64,000 nucleotides of DNA from Salisaeta longa DSM 21114 (GCF_000419585.1 NZ_ATTH01000001.1:2891001-2955000), one strand, 5' to 3'; positions 19,037 through 28,352 are shown, counted from the stretch's first letter. Notes: generated by a model from the letters alone, not told the origin. Translations and numbers: made by a program.

Positions 19037-19507
19037 ATGAGACATCGGAAGAAAGGAAATAAGCTGGGGCGCGACGCTGCCCATCGTAAGGCAACGCTCG
19101 CCGCACTGGCGCGCGCGCTCATCGAGCACAAGCGCATCCGCACCACCACCGCAAAGGCCAAGGCGCTGCGCCCCTTCGTGGAGCCGCTCATCACGCGGGC
19201 GAAGGAAGACACCACGCACAACCGCCGCCAGGTCTTTCGCCGCCTGCAAAGCAAAGAGTCGGTGACGGAGCTGTTTACCGAGGTGGGGCCGGAAGTGGCC
19301 GGACGCCCGGGCGGCTACACGCGTATCGTAAAGCTCGGCCGTCGCTCGGGCGATGGCGCTGAGCTCTCGGTGATTGAGCTGGTGGACTACAACGACGTGA
19401 AGCCGGGCAACACCGGCAGCAGCAGCTCCAGCACGCGCCGCGGCAGTGGCAAAGGCCGCCGCGAAGAGACGAGCAGCGAGCCGGAAGAAGCAGCTGCGGG
19501 CGCCTGA
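19037..19507 (+). CDS. rplQ: 50S ribosomal protein L17 with a Ser/Glu-rich tail
   Basis: L17 (156 residues) lies near the tunnel exit. The conserved core is [20 protein letters not shown] through [23 protein letters not shown]. After about residue 125 it carries a low-complexity tail ([17 protein letters not shown], then [11 protein letters not shown]) that is not part of the conserved fold. It ends the alpha-type operon and is followed directly by a strong terminator hairpin. Confidence 0.96.
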   Translation: MRHRKKGNKLGRDAAHRKATLAALARALIEHKRIRTTTAKAKALRPFVEPLITRAKEDTTHNRRQVFRRLQSKESVTELFTEVGPEVAGRPGGYTRIVKLGRRSGDGAELSVIELVDYNDVKPGNTGSSSSSTRRGSGKGRREETSSEPEEAAAGA

Positions 19508-19515
19508 TTCCGCTT

Positions 19516-19531
19516 CAAGACATACGTCTTG
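19516..19531 (+). other. Small hairpin after rplQ
   Basis: A perfect 6 bp stem (caagac/gtcttg) with a four-base loop lies 9 bp after the rplQ stop and just ahead of the larger terminator. It may protect the 3' end of the transcript or be incidental. Confidence 0.4.
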
Positions 19532-19533
19532 TC

Positions 19534-19572
19534 AAATGCCTCCTTGGGGTTGCCCAGGGAGGCATTTGTTGT
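19534..19572 (+). terminator. Rho-independent-type terminator of the ribosomal operon
   Basis: Arms 19534-19548 and 19553-19567 can form a 15 bp stem with one T-G pair and a gttg loop. A T-rich stretch follows. It stands 26 bp after the rplQ stop and separates the ribosomal cluster from the lipoprotein cassette. Confidence 0.85.
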
Positions 19573-19601
19573 TTGTATTCGGCGTGGGCTATTTCTATTA
19601 T
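19573..19601 (+). promoter_or_regulatory. Candidate promoter for the lipoprotein cassette
   Basis: TTGTAT at 19573-19578 and TATTAT at 19596-19601 are separated by 17 bases, in an AT-rich patch right after the terminator and about 42 bp before the ATG of the first cassette gene. The -35 box is a weak match, so this is a position-based inference. Confidence 0.4.
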
Positions 19602-19643
19602 AGGAACAGCAGGCCCTTTCGTTTAACTGTGCATGCAGCCGTG

Positions 19644-22600
19644 ATGTCTCTTTTGTTTCGTACACGACGGCTCCTCGGTAGGCTGTGGGTCGGTGCACTT
19701 TTGCTGGTCGCCGGTTGCCAGGACGCGGACGCTCCGGTGGCCTCGCGCGCCGAGCGGGCGCCGGCGCCGCAAGATACGACGCTCTTCACGCGGCTGCCCG
19801 CGGCCCACACGAACGTCGACTTTGCCAACACGCTCAACCTCACCGAGGAGACAAACGTCTTTACCTATCGGCACTACTACAACGGCGGCGGCGTGGCGCT
19901 GGGCGACGTAAATGGCGACGGCCGCACCGACATCTACTTCACCCACAATCAGAAGAAGAACCGGCTGTACCTGAACCGGGGCGACTGGTGGTTTACGGAC
20001 GCCACCGAGGCGGCCGGTGTGGGCGGCACGCGGGCGTGGTCGACCGGCGTCACGATGGCCGATGTGAACGGCGACGGACGCCTCGACATCTACGTGTGCA
20101 ACTCGGGCGACATCGCGGGCGACGATAAGCAAAACGAACTCTTTATCAACCAGGGCCCTGATGCGAACGGCGTCCCGCAATTTGAGGAGCAGGCCGCACA
20201 GTACAACCTCGACGACGAGGGCTACGGCACCCACGCCTCGTTCTTCGATTACGACCACGATGGCGACCTGGACGTCTACCTCCTCAACAACTCGTTTACC
20301 GACGTCAGCAAATTCGACCTGCGCGATAATCAGCGCACGGTGCGCGACGCCCTAGGCGGCGATAAGCTTCTGCGCAACGACAACGGCACGTTCGTGGACG
20401 TGACCAAAGCGGCCGGCATCTACAGCAGCGAAATTGGCTTCGGACTGGGCATCACCGTGGGCGATGTGAACCGCGACGGCTGGCCCGACCTCTACATCTC
20501 AAACGACTTCTTTGAGCGCGACTACCTCTACATCAATCAGCAAGATGGCACCTTTCGGGAGGCCCTCACCGAGCAAATGCGCCACATCAGCCTCTCGTCG
20601 ATGGGCGCGGACATGGCCGACGTGAACAACGACGCGCAGCCCGACATCTTTGTAACGGATATGCTGCCCGACACCGATCGCCGCCTCAAAACGACGTCGG
20701 TCTTCGAGTCGTGGAACGTCTACCAGATGAAGCTGCGCAACGGCTACTACCACCAGCTCATGCGCAACATGCTGCACCTGAACAACGGCAACGGCACCTT
20801 CAGCGAAATTGGGGCGCTGGCCGGGGTGCATGCCACCGACTGGAGCTGGGGCGCGCTGCTGGCCGATTTTGACCTGGACGGCCTGAAAGACATTCTCGTG
20901 ACCAACGGCATCCGCCGTGACCTTACCGACCAGGACTTTATCCAGTACCTCGCCAACGAGGAGACCTTCCGGCGCCTCACGGCCGATGGCGACGTGGAGT
21001 TCATGGACCTCATCAAGGAAATTCCGGAAACCCCGCTGCCCAACTACGCCTTTCGGAACGTCGACGGCTACCACTTTGCCGAAGCGACGCGCGCCTGGGG
21101 GCTGGGCCACCCGACGTTCTCCAACGGCGTTGCCTATGGCGATCTGGACAACGACGGCGACCTCGACCTCGTCGTGAACAACCTCGACCAGCCGGCCCAC
21201 ATATACCGCAACGACGCCCGCCAATCGACCAACGCGCACTACCTACAGATCGCGCTGCGCGGCGCGCCGCCCAACACGCACGGCATTGGCGCGAGCGTAA
21301 CGCTGCGCGCCGACTCGCAAACGATCTACCTGGAGCAGATGCCCGCGCGCGGCTTCCAGTCGAGCGTAAGTCCGGTGCTCACGGCCGGCCTGGGCGCCAT
21401 CGACACGCTCGATCAGGTAACGGTCACCTGGCCGGACGGCCGCACCACCATCCGGCGCAACGTAGCCGCCAACCAGCGCCTGGTCGTGCAGCAGGCGGAA
21501 GCCGGGGGAACGGTGCCGACGCCGCCCGACGCCCCCGCCCCTACGTGGACGAACGTGGCCACCGCCACCGGCCTCGACGTGCAGCACAACGAGAACGACT
21601 TTGTCGACTTCAACCGCGAAGGCTTGCTGCCGCGCAGAGTCTCCACCGAAGGCCCGCGCCTGGCCGTGGGCGACATCAACGGCGACGGGCGCGACGACGT
21701 GTTTATCGGCGGCGCCAAGGAGCAGCCGGCCCGCCTGATGGTGCAGCAGCCCACCGGCACGTTTGTGGCGACGAACGAAGCGCTGTTTGCCGACGATGCC
21801 CTCTCGGAAGATGCCGAGGCGGCGTTCTTTGACGCCGATGGCGATGGCGATCAGGACCTGTACGTGGCAAGCGGCGGCTACGCCTTCGCGCCGGGCCACC
21901 GGGCCCTGCAGGATCGCCTGTACCTCAACGCGGGCAGCGGGCAGCTGACCGACGCCACCGACCGGCTGCCATCCCTGGAAACGAGCGCGTCTGCGGTGGC
22001 TCCGTACGACTACGACCGCGACGGCGACACCGACCTGGTGGTGGGCGGGCGCGTGGTGCCGTGGCGCTACGGCCTTACGCCCCGGTCGTACCTGCTCGAA
22101 AACGACGGCACCGGGCGGTTTACGGACGTGACCGAGGCGCGGGCTCCGGCGCTCGCGCGCATCGGCATGGTGACGGATGCCGTGTGGGCCGATCTGACGG
22201 GCGACGCCCGCAAAGAGCTGGCCGTCGTGGGCGACTGGATGCCGCTCACAATCTTTCGCGCGTCGGGCGGGGCGCTCCGCCGCGACACCACCCTGGTGCA
22301 TGACGCCGCCACCGGCTGGTGGACCCGCGTGCATCCGGCCGATCTGGACGCCGACGGCGACACCGATCTGCTCACGGGCAACTTCGGAACCAACATGCGG
22401 CTGAAGGCTCCGCCTGGCCATCCGGTGACGATGCACGTGGGCGACTTCGACCGCAATGGCTACGTGGAGCAGATCGTGAGCTTTTATAACGACGGCGGCA
22501 CGTATCCGCTGCCGTTGCGCGGCCCGCTGATGGACCAGCTGCCCATGCTGAAGCAGCGCTACGTGAAGCACGCCGACTATGCCGAGCAGACCGTTCGCGA

Positions 22601-23045
22601 CCTGTTCTCCGATCGGGTGCTGGCCAGCGTGCAGAAGCACACGGCCGAAACGTTTGAAACCTCGCGCTGGATGAATGACGAGGGCACGTTCGTGCGGCGG
22701 CCCCTCCCGACGCGCGCGCAGTTTGCGCCCGTCTTTGGCATAGCCACCGGGCAATGGACGGGCGACGGGCGGCTGGATGTGCTGCTCGCGGGCAACTTCT
22801 TTGGCATGCTGCCCAACATTGGGCGGCTCGATGCCAGCTACGGCACGATGCTGCGCAGCACGCCGTCTGGTGCGTTTGAGGCGCTTCCGGCCACACAGAG
22901 CGGGCTCTCGCTAAACGGGCAGGTGCGCGACATCGCCCAACTGCGCATCGCGGGCCGCGGCACCGTGCTGGCCATCGCACGCAACGACGCGCCGTTGCTC
23001 CTCCTCGAACCGCCGTCTTCGCTGCTTACCGCCCGTACGCCATGA
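19644..23045 (+). CDS. Giant FG-GAP/ASPIC-UnbV lipoprotein 1
   Basis: The product has 1133 residues. The ATG at 19644 gives a lipoprotein signal (LLFRTRRLLGRLWVGALL, lipobox VAGC, Cys about residue 25); the open frame extends further upstream but that would bury the signal. About seven FG-GAP/VCBS loops of DxDxDGxxD type precede an ASPIC/UnbV module at roughly residues 540-610 (RGFQSSVSPVLTAGLG, VTWPDGRTT). A similar number of loops follow, implying two calcium-binding beta propellers. No T9SS sorting domain is seen at the C-terminus. Such proteins are known in Bacteroidota and CRTAC families, but their ligand is unknown. It overlaps the next gene by 4 bp. Confidence 0.9.
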   Translation: MSLLFRTRRLLGRLWVGALLLVAGCQDADAPVASRAERAPAPQDTTLFTRLPAAHTNVDFANTLNLTEETNVFTYRHYYNGGGVALGDVNGDGRTDIYFTHNQKKNRLYLNRGDWWFTDATEAAGVGGTRAWSTGVTMADVNGDGRLDIYVCNSGDIAGDDKQNELFINQGPDANGVPQFEEQAAQYNLDDEGYGTHASFFDYDHDGDLDVYLLNNSFTDVSKFDLRDNQRTVRDALGGDKLLRNDNGTFVDVTKAAGIYSSEIGFGLGITVGDVNRDGWPDLYISNDFFERDYLYINQQDGTFREALTEQMRHISLSSMGADMADVNNDAQPDIFVTDMLPDTDRRLKTTSVFESWNVYQMKLRNGYYHQLMRNMLHLNNGNGTFSEIGALAGVHATDWSWGALLADFDLDGLKDILVTNGIRRDLTDQDFIQYLANEETFRRLTADGDVEFMDLIKEIPETPLPNYAFRNVDGYHFAEATRAWGLGHPTFSNGVAYGDLDNDGDLDLVVNNLDQPAHIYRNDARQSTNAHYLQIALRGAPPNTHGIGASVTLRADSQTIYLEQMPARGFQSSVSPVLTAGLGAIDTLDQVTVTWPDGRTTIRRNVAANQRLVVQQAEAGGTVPTPPDAPAPTWTNVATATGLDVQHNENDFVDFNREGLLPRRVSTEGPRLAVGDINGDGRDDVFIGGAKEQPARLMVQQPTGTFVATNEALFADDALSEDAEAAFFDADGDGDQDLYVASGGYAFAPGHRALQDRLYLNAGSGQLTDATDRLPSLETSASAVAPYDYDRDGDTDLVVGGRVVPWRYGLTPRSYLLENDGTGRFTDVTEARAPALARIGMVTDAVWADLTGDARKELAVVGDWMPLTIFRASGGALRRDTTLVHDAATGWWTRVHPADLDADGDTDLLTGNFGTNMRLKAPPGHPVTMHVGDFDRNGYVEQIVSFYNDGGTYPLPLRGPLMDQLPMLKQRYVKHADYAEQTVRDLFSDRVLASVQKHTAETFETSRWMNDEGTFVRRPLPTRAQFAPVFGIATGQWTGDGRLDVLLAGNFFGMLPNIGRLDASYGTMLRSTPSGAFEALPATQSGLSLNGQVRDIAQLRIAGRGTVLAIARNDAPLLLLEPPSSLLTARTP

Positions 23046-26000
23046 CTCGTCGATTCGCTCTCTGTTGGTGTTTTACGCTTCTTGCGTTGATGGGGTGCGC
23101 GAGCCCCGAAGCGCCGCAACGCCCTGCGTTGTTCGCCCGGCACGACAGCGCGCGCACCGGCGTGGCGTTCCAAAATACGCTGCGCGAATCGGCCGACCTC
23201 AACATTCTGAACTACCTCTACTACTACAACGGCGGCGGCGTGGCCGCGGGCGATGTGACGGGCGACGGGCGCGTCGACCTCTACTTTACGGCCAACGAGG
23301 GGCCGAACGCGCTGTACGTCAACCAGGGCAACTTCCGCTTCAAAAACGTCACGCAATCCGCGGGCGTGGCCGGTTCGGCCGACTGGACGACCGGCGCCAC
23401 CATGGCCGACGTGAACAGCGACGGCCGCCTCGACATCTACGTGAGCGTTGTGGACGGCTACCGGGGCCTGGAGGGGCACAACGAGCTGTTCATCAACAAC
23501 GGCGACGGCACGTTCAGCGAGCGGGCCGCGGCGTACGGACTCGATGTGCGTGGATTTGGCACGCAGGCGGCGTTTTTCGATTACGACCGCGACGGCGACC
23601 TCGATGTGTACCTGCTCAACCACTCGGTGCACTCCACCCGGAGCTACGGACGGCGCGCTACGCTTAAGAACAAGCTGGATCGGAACGCGGGCGACCGGCT
23701 CATGGAAAATCGCGGCGGGCGCTTCGTGGATGTGAGCCGCGCCGCGGGCATCGCGGGCAGCGCCCTGGGCTACGGCCTGGGCGTGGTGGTGAGCGACCTG
23801 AACACCGACGGCTGGCCCGATCTTTACGTGGCCAACGACTTCCACGAAAACGATTACTTGTACCTCAACACGGGCGAGGACACGTTTCGGCAAGTCATCA
23901 CGCAGGCCGCGCCCCACACCAGCCATTACGCCATGGGCGTCGATGCGGCCGACATCAACAACGACCGGCGGCCCGACCTGATGGTGCTGGACATGCGCCC
24001 GCGCCGCGAGGCCATCCTCAAAACGTCGGCGGCTACCGAGTCGTACAACGTCTATCAGATCAAGCGGCGTTACGGCTACCATCATCAGCTGATGCGCAAC
24101 ACCTTGCTCCTCAACCAAGGGCAAACGCGCTTTAGCGACGTTGCGTACCTTACCGGCACGCACGCCACCGACTGGAGCTGGGCGCCGCTCTGGGCCGACT
24201 TTGACCTCGACGGGCGCAAGGATCTGTTCGTCACGAACGGCATCTACCGGCGGCCCAACGACCTCGATTACATCAACTACGCCTCCAACGCCGCGGTGCA
24301 GCAATCGCTGGAGGCCGGCGTCACCGCGCAAAACCTGTCGCTGATTGAGCGCATGCCGCAGGTGCCCATCCCCAACGCGGCGTTCCGCAACGCGGGCGGG
24401 CTGCGGTTTGAAGATGTCGCGGCGCGCTGGGGATTGGCCAGGGCGGGTTTTTCGAACGGTGCCGCCTACGCCGATCTGGACAATGACGGCGACCTCGATC
24501 TGGTGACGAACAACGTCAACGCGCCGGCCGGGCTCTACGAGAACCGCGCCGATACCCTACGCGCCGGCCGCACCCTCACGATCCGGCTGCGCGGGCCGAC
24601 CGACAATCCGTTTGGCATGGGAGCCCGCGTCGCCGTGACGGCCAACGGACAGACGCAATGGTTGGAGCTGTACACCACCCGCGGCTTTCAGTCCAGCGTG
24701 CCGCCGCGTCTTACGGTGGGCCTTGGGGGCGCCGCACAGGCCGACACCGTACGTGTGCTATGGCCCGACGGCCGCGTGAGTCTCCGCACCACGGTGCCGC
24801 CGGGCCCCCTGACTGTGCGCCACGCCGATGCTACAACGCGGCCCGCCCCGTGGCCAAGCAACGAAGCGTCCGGCGGCGTGCGCGTGCGGGCCGTCGACCC
24901 GCCGCCGGGGCTGGCACTGACGCATCAGGAAGATCGCTACAACGACTTCAACCGCGAGCCGCTGGCTCCGCACATGCGCTCAACCGAGGGGCCGGCGTTG
25001 GCCGTGGGCGACGTAAACGGCGACGGCCGCGACGATGTGTATCTGGGCGGCGCGCACGGGTTTGCTGGCGCGCTGCGGGTGCAAAAGCCCGATGGATCGT
25101 TTCGGGGCACCGCGTCGGATACGCTGTGGGCCGCCGAGGCCCGCTTCGAGGACGTAGACGCGGCCTTCTTCGATGCCGATGGCGACGGCGATCAGGACTT
25201 GTACGTGGCGCACGGTGGAAATAGGGTGGGGGCACCTGCCGCTGTGTTGCGCGACCGCCTCTACTGGAACGACGGCGCCGGGCACTTCCGACGCGCCCCC
25301 GATGCGCTTCCGAGCCACCAACCGGCCACCGCGGGCGTGGTGGCGCCGCACGATGTGGACGGCGACGGCGACGTGGATCTGTTTGTGGGCCGCCGGGGCG
25401 TGCGCGGGCAGTACGGGGCCGTACCGGCGAGTGCGCTGTGGCTCAACGACGGCACCGGGCACTTTCGGGACGTGACCGGCACGCGGGCGCCGGCGCTAGA
25501 TACGTTGGGGATGGTGACGAGCGCCGTGTGGCTCGATGCAACCGCCGACGGTCGCGCGGATCTGCTGGTGGCCGGCACGTGGATGCCGCTGACGCTTCTT
25601 GTGCAACAGCCCAATGGGACCTTTGCGCGCCGCGTGGACAGCGCGGGCCTCGGGCAAACATCCGGATGGTGGAGCGCCCTGCACGCCGTTGACATGGACG
25701 GCGACGGCGACCGCGATGTGCTGGCGGGCAACCTGGGCCGCAACACGTTGCTCCACGCGTCGCCGCAGCACCCGCTCCGGCTCTACTGGCACGACTTTGA
25801 CGACAACGGCGCACGGGAGAGCATCGTGACGTATTACCACGACGGCGCCGCGTACCCGCTGCCAACCCGCGATGCACTGATCGGGCAGATTGGCGGGCTC
25901 GAACAGCGCTTTCCGACCTACGAAGCCTTCGGCGCGCGGCGCCTGGAGGACATCTTTGCCGATGCCGTGCTGGCAAAGGCACAGGTGCGGCGCATCACCG

Positions 26001-26404
26001 AGCTGCGCAGCGTGTACCTTGAAAACCGATCCGACGGGACTTTCGCCGTGCGTCCGTTGCCCCGGCGCGCCCAAGTGGCCCCCGTGTTTGCGATTACCAC
26101 CGCCGACATAAACAACGACGCCCGGCGCGATGTGCTGCTCGCGGGCAACTTCTACGGCGTAAAGCCGCAACTGGGCCGCTACGACGCCAGCTATGGCCAC
26201 GTGCTGCTGCAAGACACCACGGGCGGCTTCCGGGCGCTGCCGCCTTACGCGAGCGGATTGTACCTGGAGGGCCAGGCGCGGGCGTTTGGATGGGTGCGCG
26301 ACGGCAATGGCTCCCGCCGGCTGCTGGTAGCGCGCAACGACGCCGCGCTCCGGCAACTCGTTATCGATGCCGCGCGGCCCTCGCTGGCGTCTACCGCTCC
26401 ATAG
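23042..26404 (+). CDS. Giant FG-GAP/ASPIC-UnbV lipoprotein 2 (tandem paralogue)
   Basis: The product has 1120 residues and a lipoprotein signal with lipobox LMGC (Cys about residue 19). The start ATG overlaps the previous stop in an ATGA junction, which implies translational coupling. The layout repeats that of the upstream gene: seven DxDxDG loops, an ASPIC/UnbV module near residues 516-596 (RGFQSSVPPRLTVGLG), then a second set of loops. Colinear motifs such as HATDWSW and YNVYQ occur in both, so the pair arose by tandem duplication. The copies differ throughout, so the duplication is not recent. The location is predicted to be membrane-anchored, facing out. The function is unknown. Confidence 0.9.
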   Translation: MTRRFALCWCFTLLALMGCASPEAPQRPALFARHDSARTGVAFQNTLRESADLNILNYLYYYNGGGVAAGDVTGDGRVDLYFTANEGPNALYVNQGNFRFKNVTQSAGVAGSADWTTGATMADVNSDGRLDIYVSVVDGYRGLEGHNELFINNGDGTFSERAAAYGLDVRGFGTQAAFFDYDRDGDLDVYLLNHSVHSTRSYGRRATLKNKLDRNAGDRLMENRGGRFVDVSRAAGIAGSALGYGLGVVVSDLNTDGWPDLYVANDFHENDYLYLNTGEDTFRQVITQAAPHTSHYAMGVDAADINNDRRPDLMVLDMRPRREAILKTSAATESYNVYQIKRRYGYHHQLMRNTLLLNQGQTRFSDVAYLTGTHATDWSWAPLWADFDLDGRKDLFVTNGIYRRPNDLDYINYASNAAVQQSLEAGVTAQNLSLIERMPQVPIPNAAFRNAGGLRFEDVAARWGLARAGFSNGAAYADLDNDGDLDLVTNNVNAPAGLYENRADTLRAGRTLTIRLRGPTDNPFGMGARVAVTANGQTQWLELYTTRGFQSSVPPRLTVGLGGAAQADTVRVLWPDGRVSLRTTVPPGPLTVRHADATTRPAPWPSNEASGGVRVRAVDPPPGLALTHQEDRYNDFNREPLAPHMRSTEGPALAVGDVNGDGRDDVYLGGAHGFAGALRVQKPDGSFRGTASDTLWAAEARFEDVDAAFFDADGDGDQDLYVAHGGNRVGAPAAVLRDRLYWNDGAGHFRRAPDALPSHQPATAGVVAPHDVDGDGDVDLFVGRRGVRGQYGAVPASALWLNDGTGHFRDVTGTRAPALDTLGMVTSAVWLDATADGRADLLVAGTWMPLTLLVQQPNGTFARRVDSAGLGQTSGWWSALHAVDMDGDGDRDVLAGNLGRNTLLHASPQHPLRLYWHDFDDNGARESIVTYYHDGAAYPLPTRDALIGQIGGLEQRFPTYEAFGARRLEDIFADAVLAKAQVRRITELRSVYLENRSDGTFAVRPLPRRAQVAPVFAITTADINNDARRDVLLAGNFYGVKPQLGRYDASYGHVLLQDTTGGFRALPPYASGLYLEGQARAFGWVRDGNGSRRLLVARNDAALRQLVIDAARPSLASTAP

Positions 26405-26471
26405 AAAGAATCAATACGCCGATTTGTGGCTACCAATGCACACGGTATTCAAGGACAAGCATAACGGGACG

Positions 26472-27851
26472 ATGAGGCATACATGGTTGCTACTGCTCCT
26501 GTGTATCGTCTTAACGCCTGCCTGCGAATCGCAGACGGCGTACCGCGCGGCAATCGACGATGCGGAGGTGCTGCATCGGTCGGTGAAAGCGTTGTCGGAT
26601 GTCATGGTGTACGATATTTTTAGTCCGCCGCAGGCCAGTCGGGCGTTTGCCTACACCAGCGTGGCAGCGTACGAGGCCCTGCAGCACGGCGATCCGGCCT
26701 ACCAGAGCCTGGCCGGTCAGCTGAATGGATTGACGCCGGTGCCCGCGCCGGATACCACCCGGCCGCTCGCACTGGAAGTGGCCGCCGTGCATGCGTTCTT
26801 TACCGTGGGGCGCTCGCTGGTGTATTCCACGAAGCGCCTAGATGCCGTCCACCAAAAGATGCGCGCCTACTTCAAAAAGCAGGGGGTGCCAGCGGCGGTG
26901 CTCCGCCGGTCGGTGGTTTATGGCGACACGGTGGCCGCGCACATCCAGCGCTGGATGGCAGCCGACCGCTACAAGCAAACCCGCAGCGCATCGCAGTTTA
27001 CCGTGACCGACGAGCCGGGGCGCTGGCAGCCCACGCCGCCGGCCTACATGGACGCGATCGAGCCCAATTGGGATAAGCTGCGCCCCTTTGTGATGCAGCG
27101 GGCGGCGCAGTTTAAGCCGGCGCGTCCGTACGACTACAGCATGCAGCCGGGCACGCCGTTCTACAAGCAAGTTATGGCGGTGTACGAGGCCGTTAAAAAC
27201 GCATCGAAGGAGGAGCGCGCGATTGCTGCGTTCTGGGACTGCAACCCCTACGTGATGCACACCCGCGGCCACGTGATGTACGCCACGAAGCACATCACAC
27301 CTGGCGCGCACTGGATGGGCATCGCGGCGGTGGCGGCGCGCAAAGACAGCGCTTCGCTGATGCGCACGGCCGAGACCTATGCCCTGACCGGCGTGACCCT
27401 GGCCGATGGATTCATCAGCGCGTGGGACGAGAAGTACCGCAGCGACTTGGTGCGCCCCGAAACGGTCATCAACGAGCACATCGACCCCGACTGGCGGCCC
27501 ATTTTGCAGACGCCGCCCTTCCCGGAGTATACGAGCGCGCACAGCGTCATCTCGGCAGCCGCGGCCGAGATGTTGACGGCGCTGTATGGCCCAAACTTTG
27601 CCTTCCGAGATACCGTGGAGGTTGAATACGGGCTGCCGGCGCGTTCCTACGCGTCCTTCCGGTCCGCCGCGCAAGAGGCTGGCGTGAGTCGGCTGTATGG
27701 GGGCATCCACTACCCCATGGCGTACAAACGCGGACTCACGCAAGGCCGTCAACTGGGCCGGTACGCCGTGCAGACGTTGCGCACACGCGCTGCTGGGGCA
27801 CCGGCGCTAGCAGCGCGGAGAAACCGTGCACCGGCTCGCGGCGTTGAGTAA
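26472..27851 (+). CDS. Vanadium-haloperoxidase/PAP2-superfamily lipoprotein
   Basis: The product has 459 residues from ATG 26472, with signal LLLLLCIVL and lipobox TPAC. The PAP2 core is intact in its first two-and-a-half motifs: K321-x6-R-P (KYRSDLVRP), TSAH with H357 in the PSGH position, and SR-x5-H with R407 and H413. The acidic residue that ends the phosphatase motif three residues after H413 is alanine, which leans toward the haloperoxidase branch. A vanadate cofactor and halide oxidation are inferred from family only; an acid-phosphatase role is the alternative. A weak promoter-like pair (TTGTGG, 16 bases, TATTCA) occurs in the 67 bp gap upstream, so it may also be read through from the propeller genes. 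Confidence 0.85.
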   Translation: MRHTWLLLLLCIVLTPACESQTAYRAAIDDAEVLHRSVKALSDVMVYDIFSPPQASRAFAYTSVAAYEALQHGDPAYQSLAGQLNGLTPVPAPDTTRPLALEVAAVHAFFTVGRSLVYSTKRLDAVHQKMRAYFKKQGVPAAVLRRSVVYGDTVAAHIQRWMAADRYKQTRSASQFTVTDEPGRWQPTPPAYMDAIEPNWDKLRPFVMQRAAQFKPARPYDYSMQPGTPFYKQVMAVYEAVKNASKEERAIAAFWDCNPYVMHTRGHVMYATKHITPGAHWMGIAAVAARKDSASLMRTAETYALTGVTLADGFISAWDEKYRSDLVRPETVINEHIDPDWRPILQTPPFPEYTSAHSVISAAAAEMLTALYGPNFAFRDTVEVEYGLPARSYASFRSAAQEAGVSRLYGGIHYPMAYKRGLTQGRQLGRYAVQTLRTRAAGAPALAARRNRAPARGVE

Positions 27852-27887
27852 CGTGTCTGTTTAACACGTACGCAATGCGGGGGCATT

Positions 27888-28352
27888 ATGCTACGGGCTA
27901 TTCTTACACTCTTTCTTGCCGCCGGACTCCTGGGCTGCTCGGCAAGTGAAACGACCCGTACGGAGGAGCGGGTGCATACGGGGTACGGCAGCGAAACGGC
28001 ATCCGACTTCACGGGAGCGGCGTCTACCGTCGACGCGGAGGACGTGGCGCAGCGCACCGGCGCGGTGCATTTTGCTGATTTGCTGCGGGGCCAAGTGGCC
28101 GGCGTGCAGGTAGGTTACGCACCAGGCGGCGGACTCAAAATTACTATCCGTGGCGCCACCTCCATGTACGGAAGCAACCGCCCGCTGTACGTGGTAGACG
28201 GCATGCCCGTAACGCCCGGCGTGGGCGGCGCGTTGAGCTGGCTGAATCCGAAGGACGTGGCGTCCATCACCGTGTTGAAAGACGCTGGGGCGACCGCCAT
28301 TTATGGATCGCGCGGAGCCAACGGCGTTATCGTCGTAGAAACGAAGCAATAG
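27888..28352 (+). CDS. Stand-alone TonB-receptor Plug-domain lipoprotein
   Basis: The product has 154 residues, with signal LRAILTLFLAAGL and lipobox LLGC. After a short Thr/Ser-rich linker comes a SusC/RagA-type Plug domain: DLLRGQVAGVQV, RGATSMYGSNRPLYVVDGMP, then DVASITVLKDAGATAIYG and SRGANGVIVVETK. In a normal receptor this plugs a 22-stranded barrel, but the frame stops right after the Plug and no barrel follows; the next gene is on the other strand. A 6 bp inverted repeat (27851-27856 with 27864-27869) lies in the 36 bp spacer after the haloperoxidase gene. It could dock onto another barrel or act as a soluble adaptor. Confidence 0.85.
   Translation: MLRAILTLFLAAGLLGCSASETTRTEERVHTGYGSETASDFTGAASTVDAEDVAQRTGAVHFADLLRGQVAGVQVGYAPGGGLKITIRGATSMYGSNRPLYVVDGMPVTPGVGGALSWLNPKDVASITVLKDAGATAIYGSRGANGVIVVETKQ

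Noticed and set aside
19446-19643. Upstream extension of the first propeller gene
   Set aside because: It would overlap rplQ and the terminator and bury the lipoprotein signal; ATG 19644 is preferred.
21243-22754. 503-codon minus-strand frame over the first propeller gene
   Set aside because: It mirrors the repetitive Asp-rich loops and has no independent features.
19644-26404. DNA-level tandem repeats in the propeller genes
   Set aside because: The repetitive look comes from Asp/Gly-coding loops of FG-GAP units, not from tandem DNA repeats or a CRISPR array.
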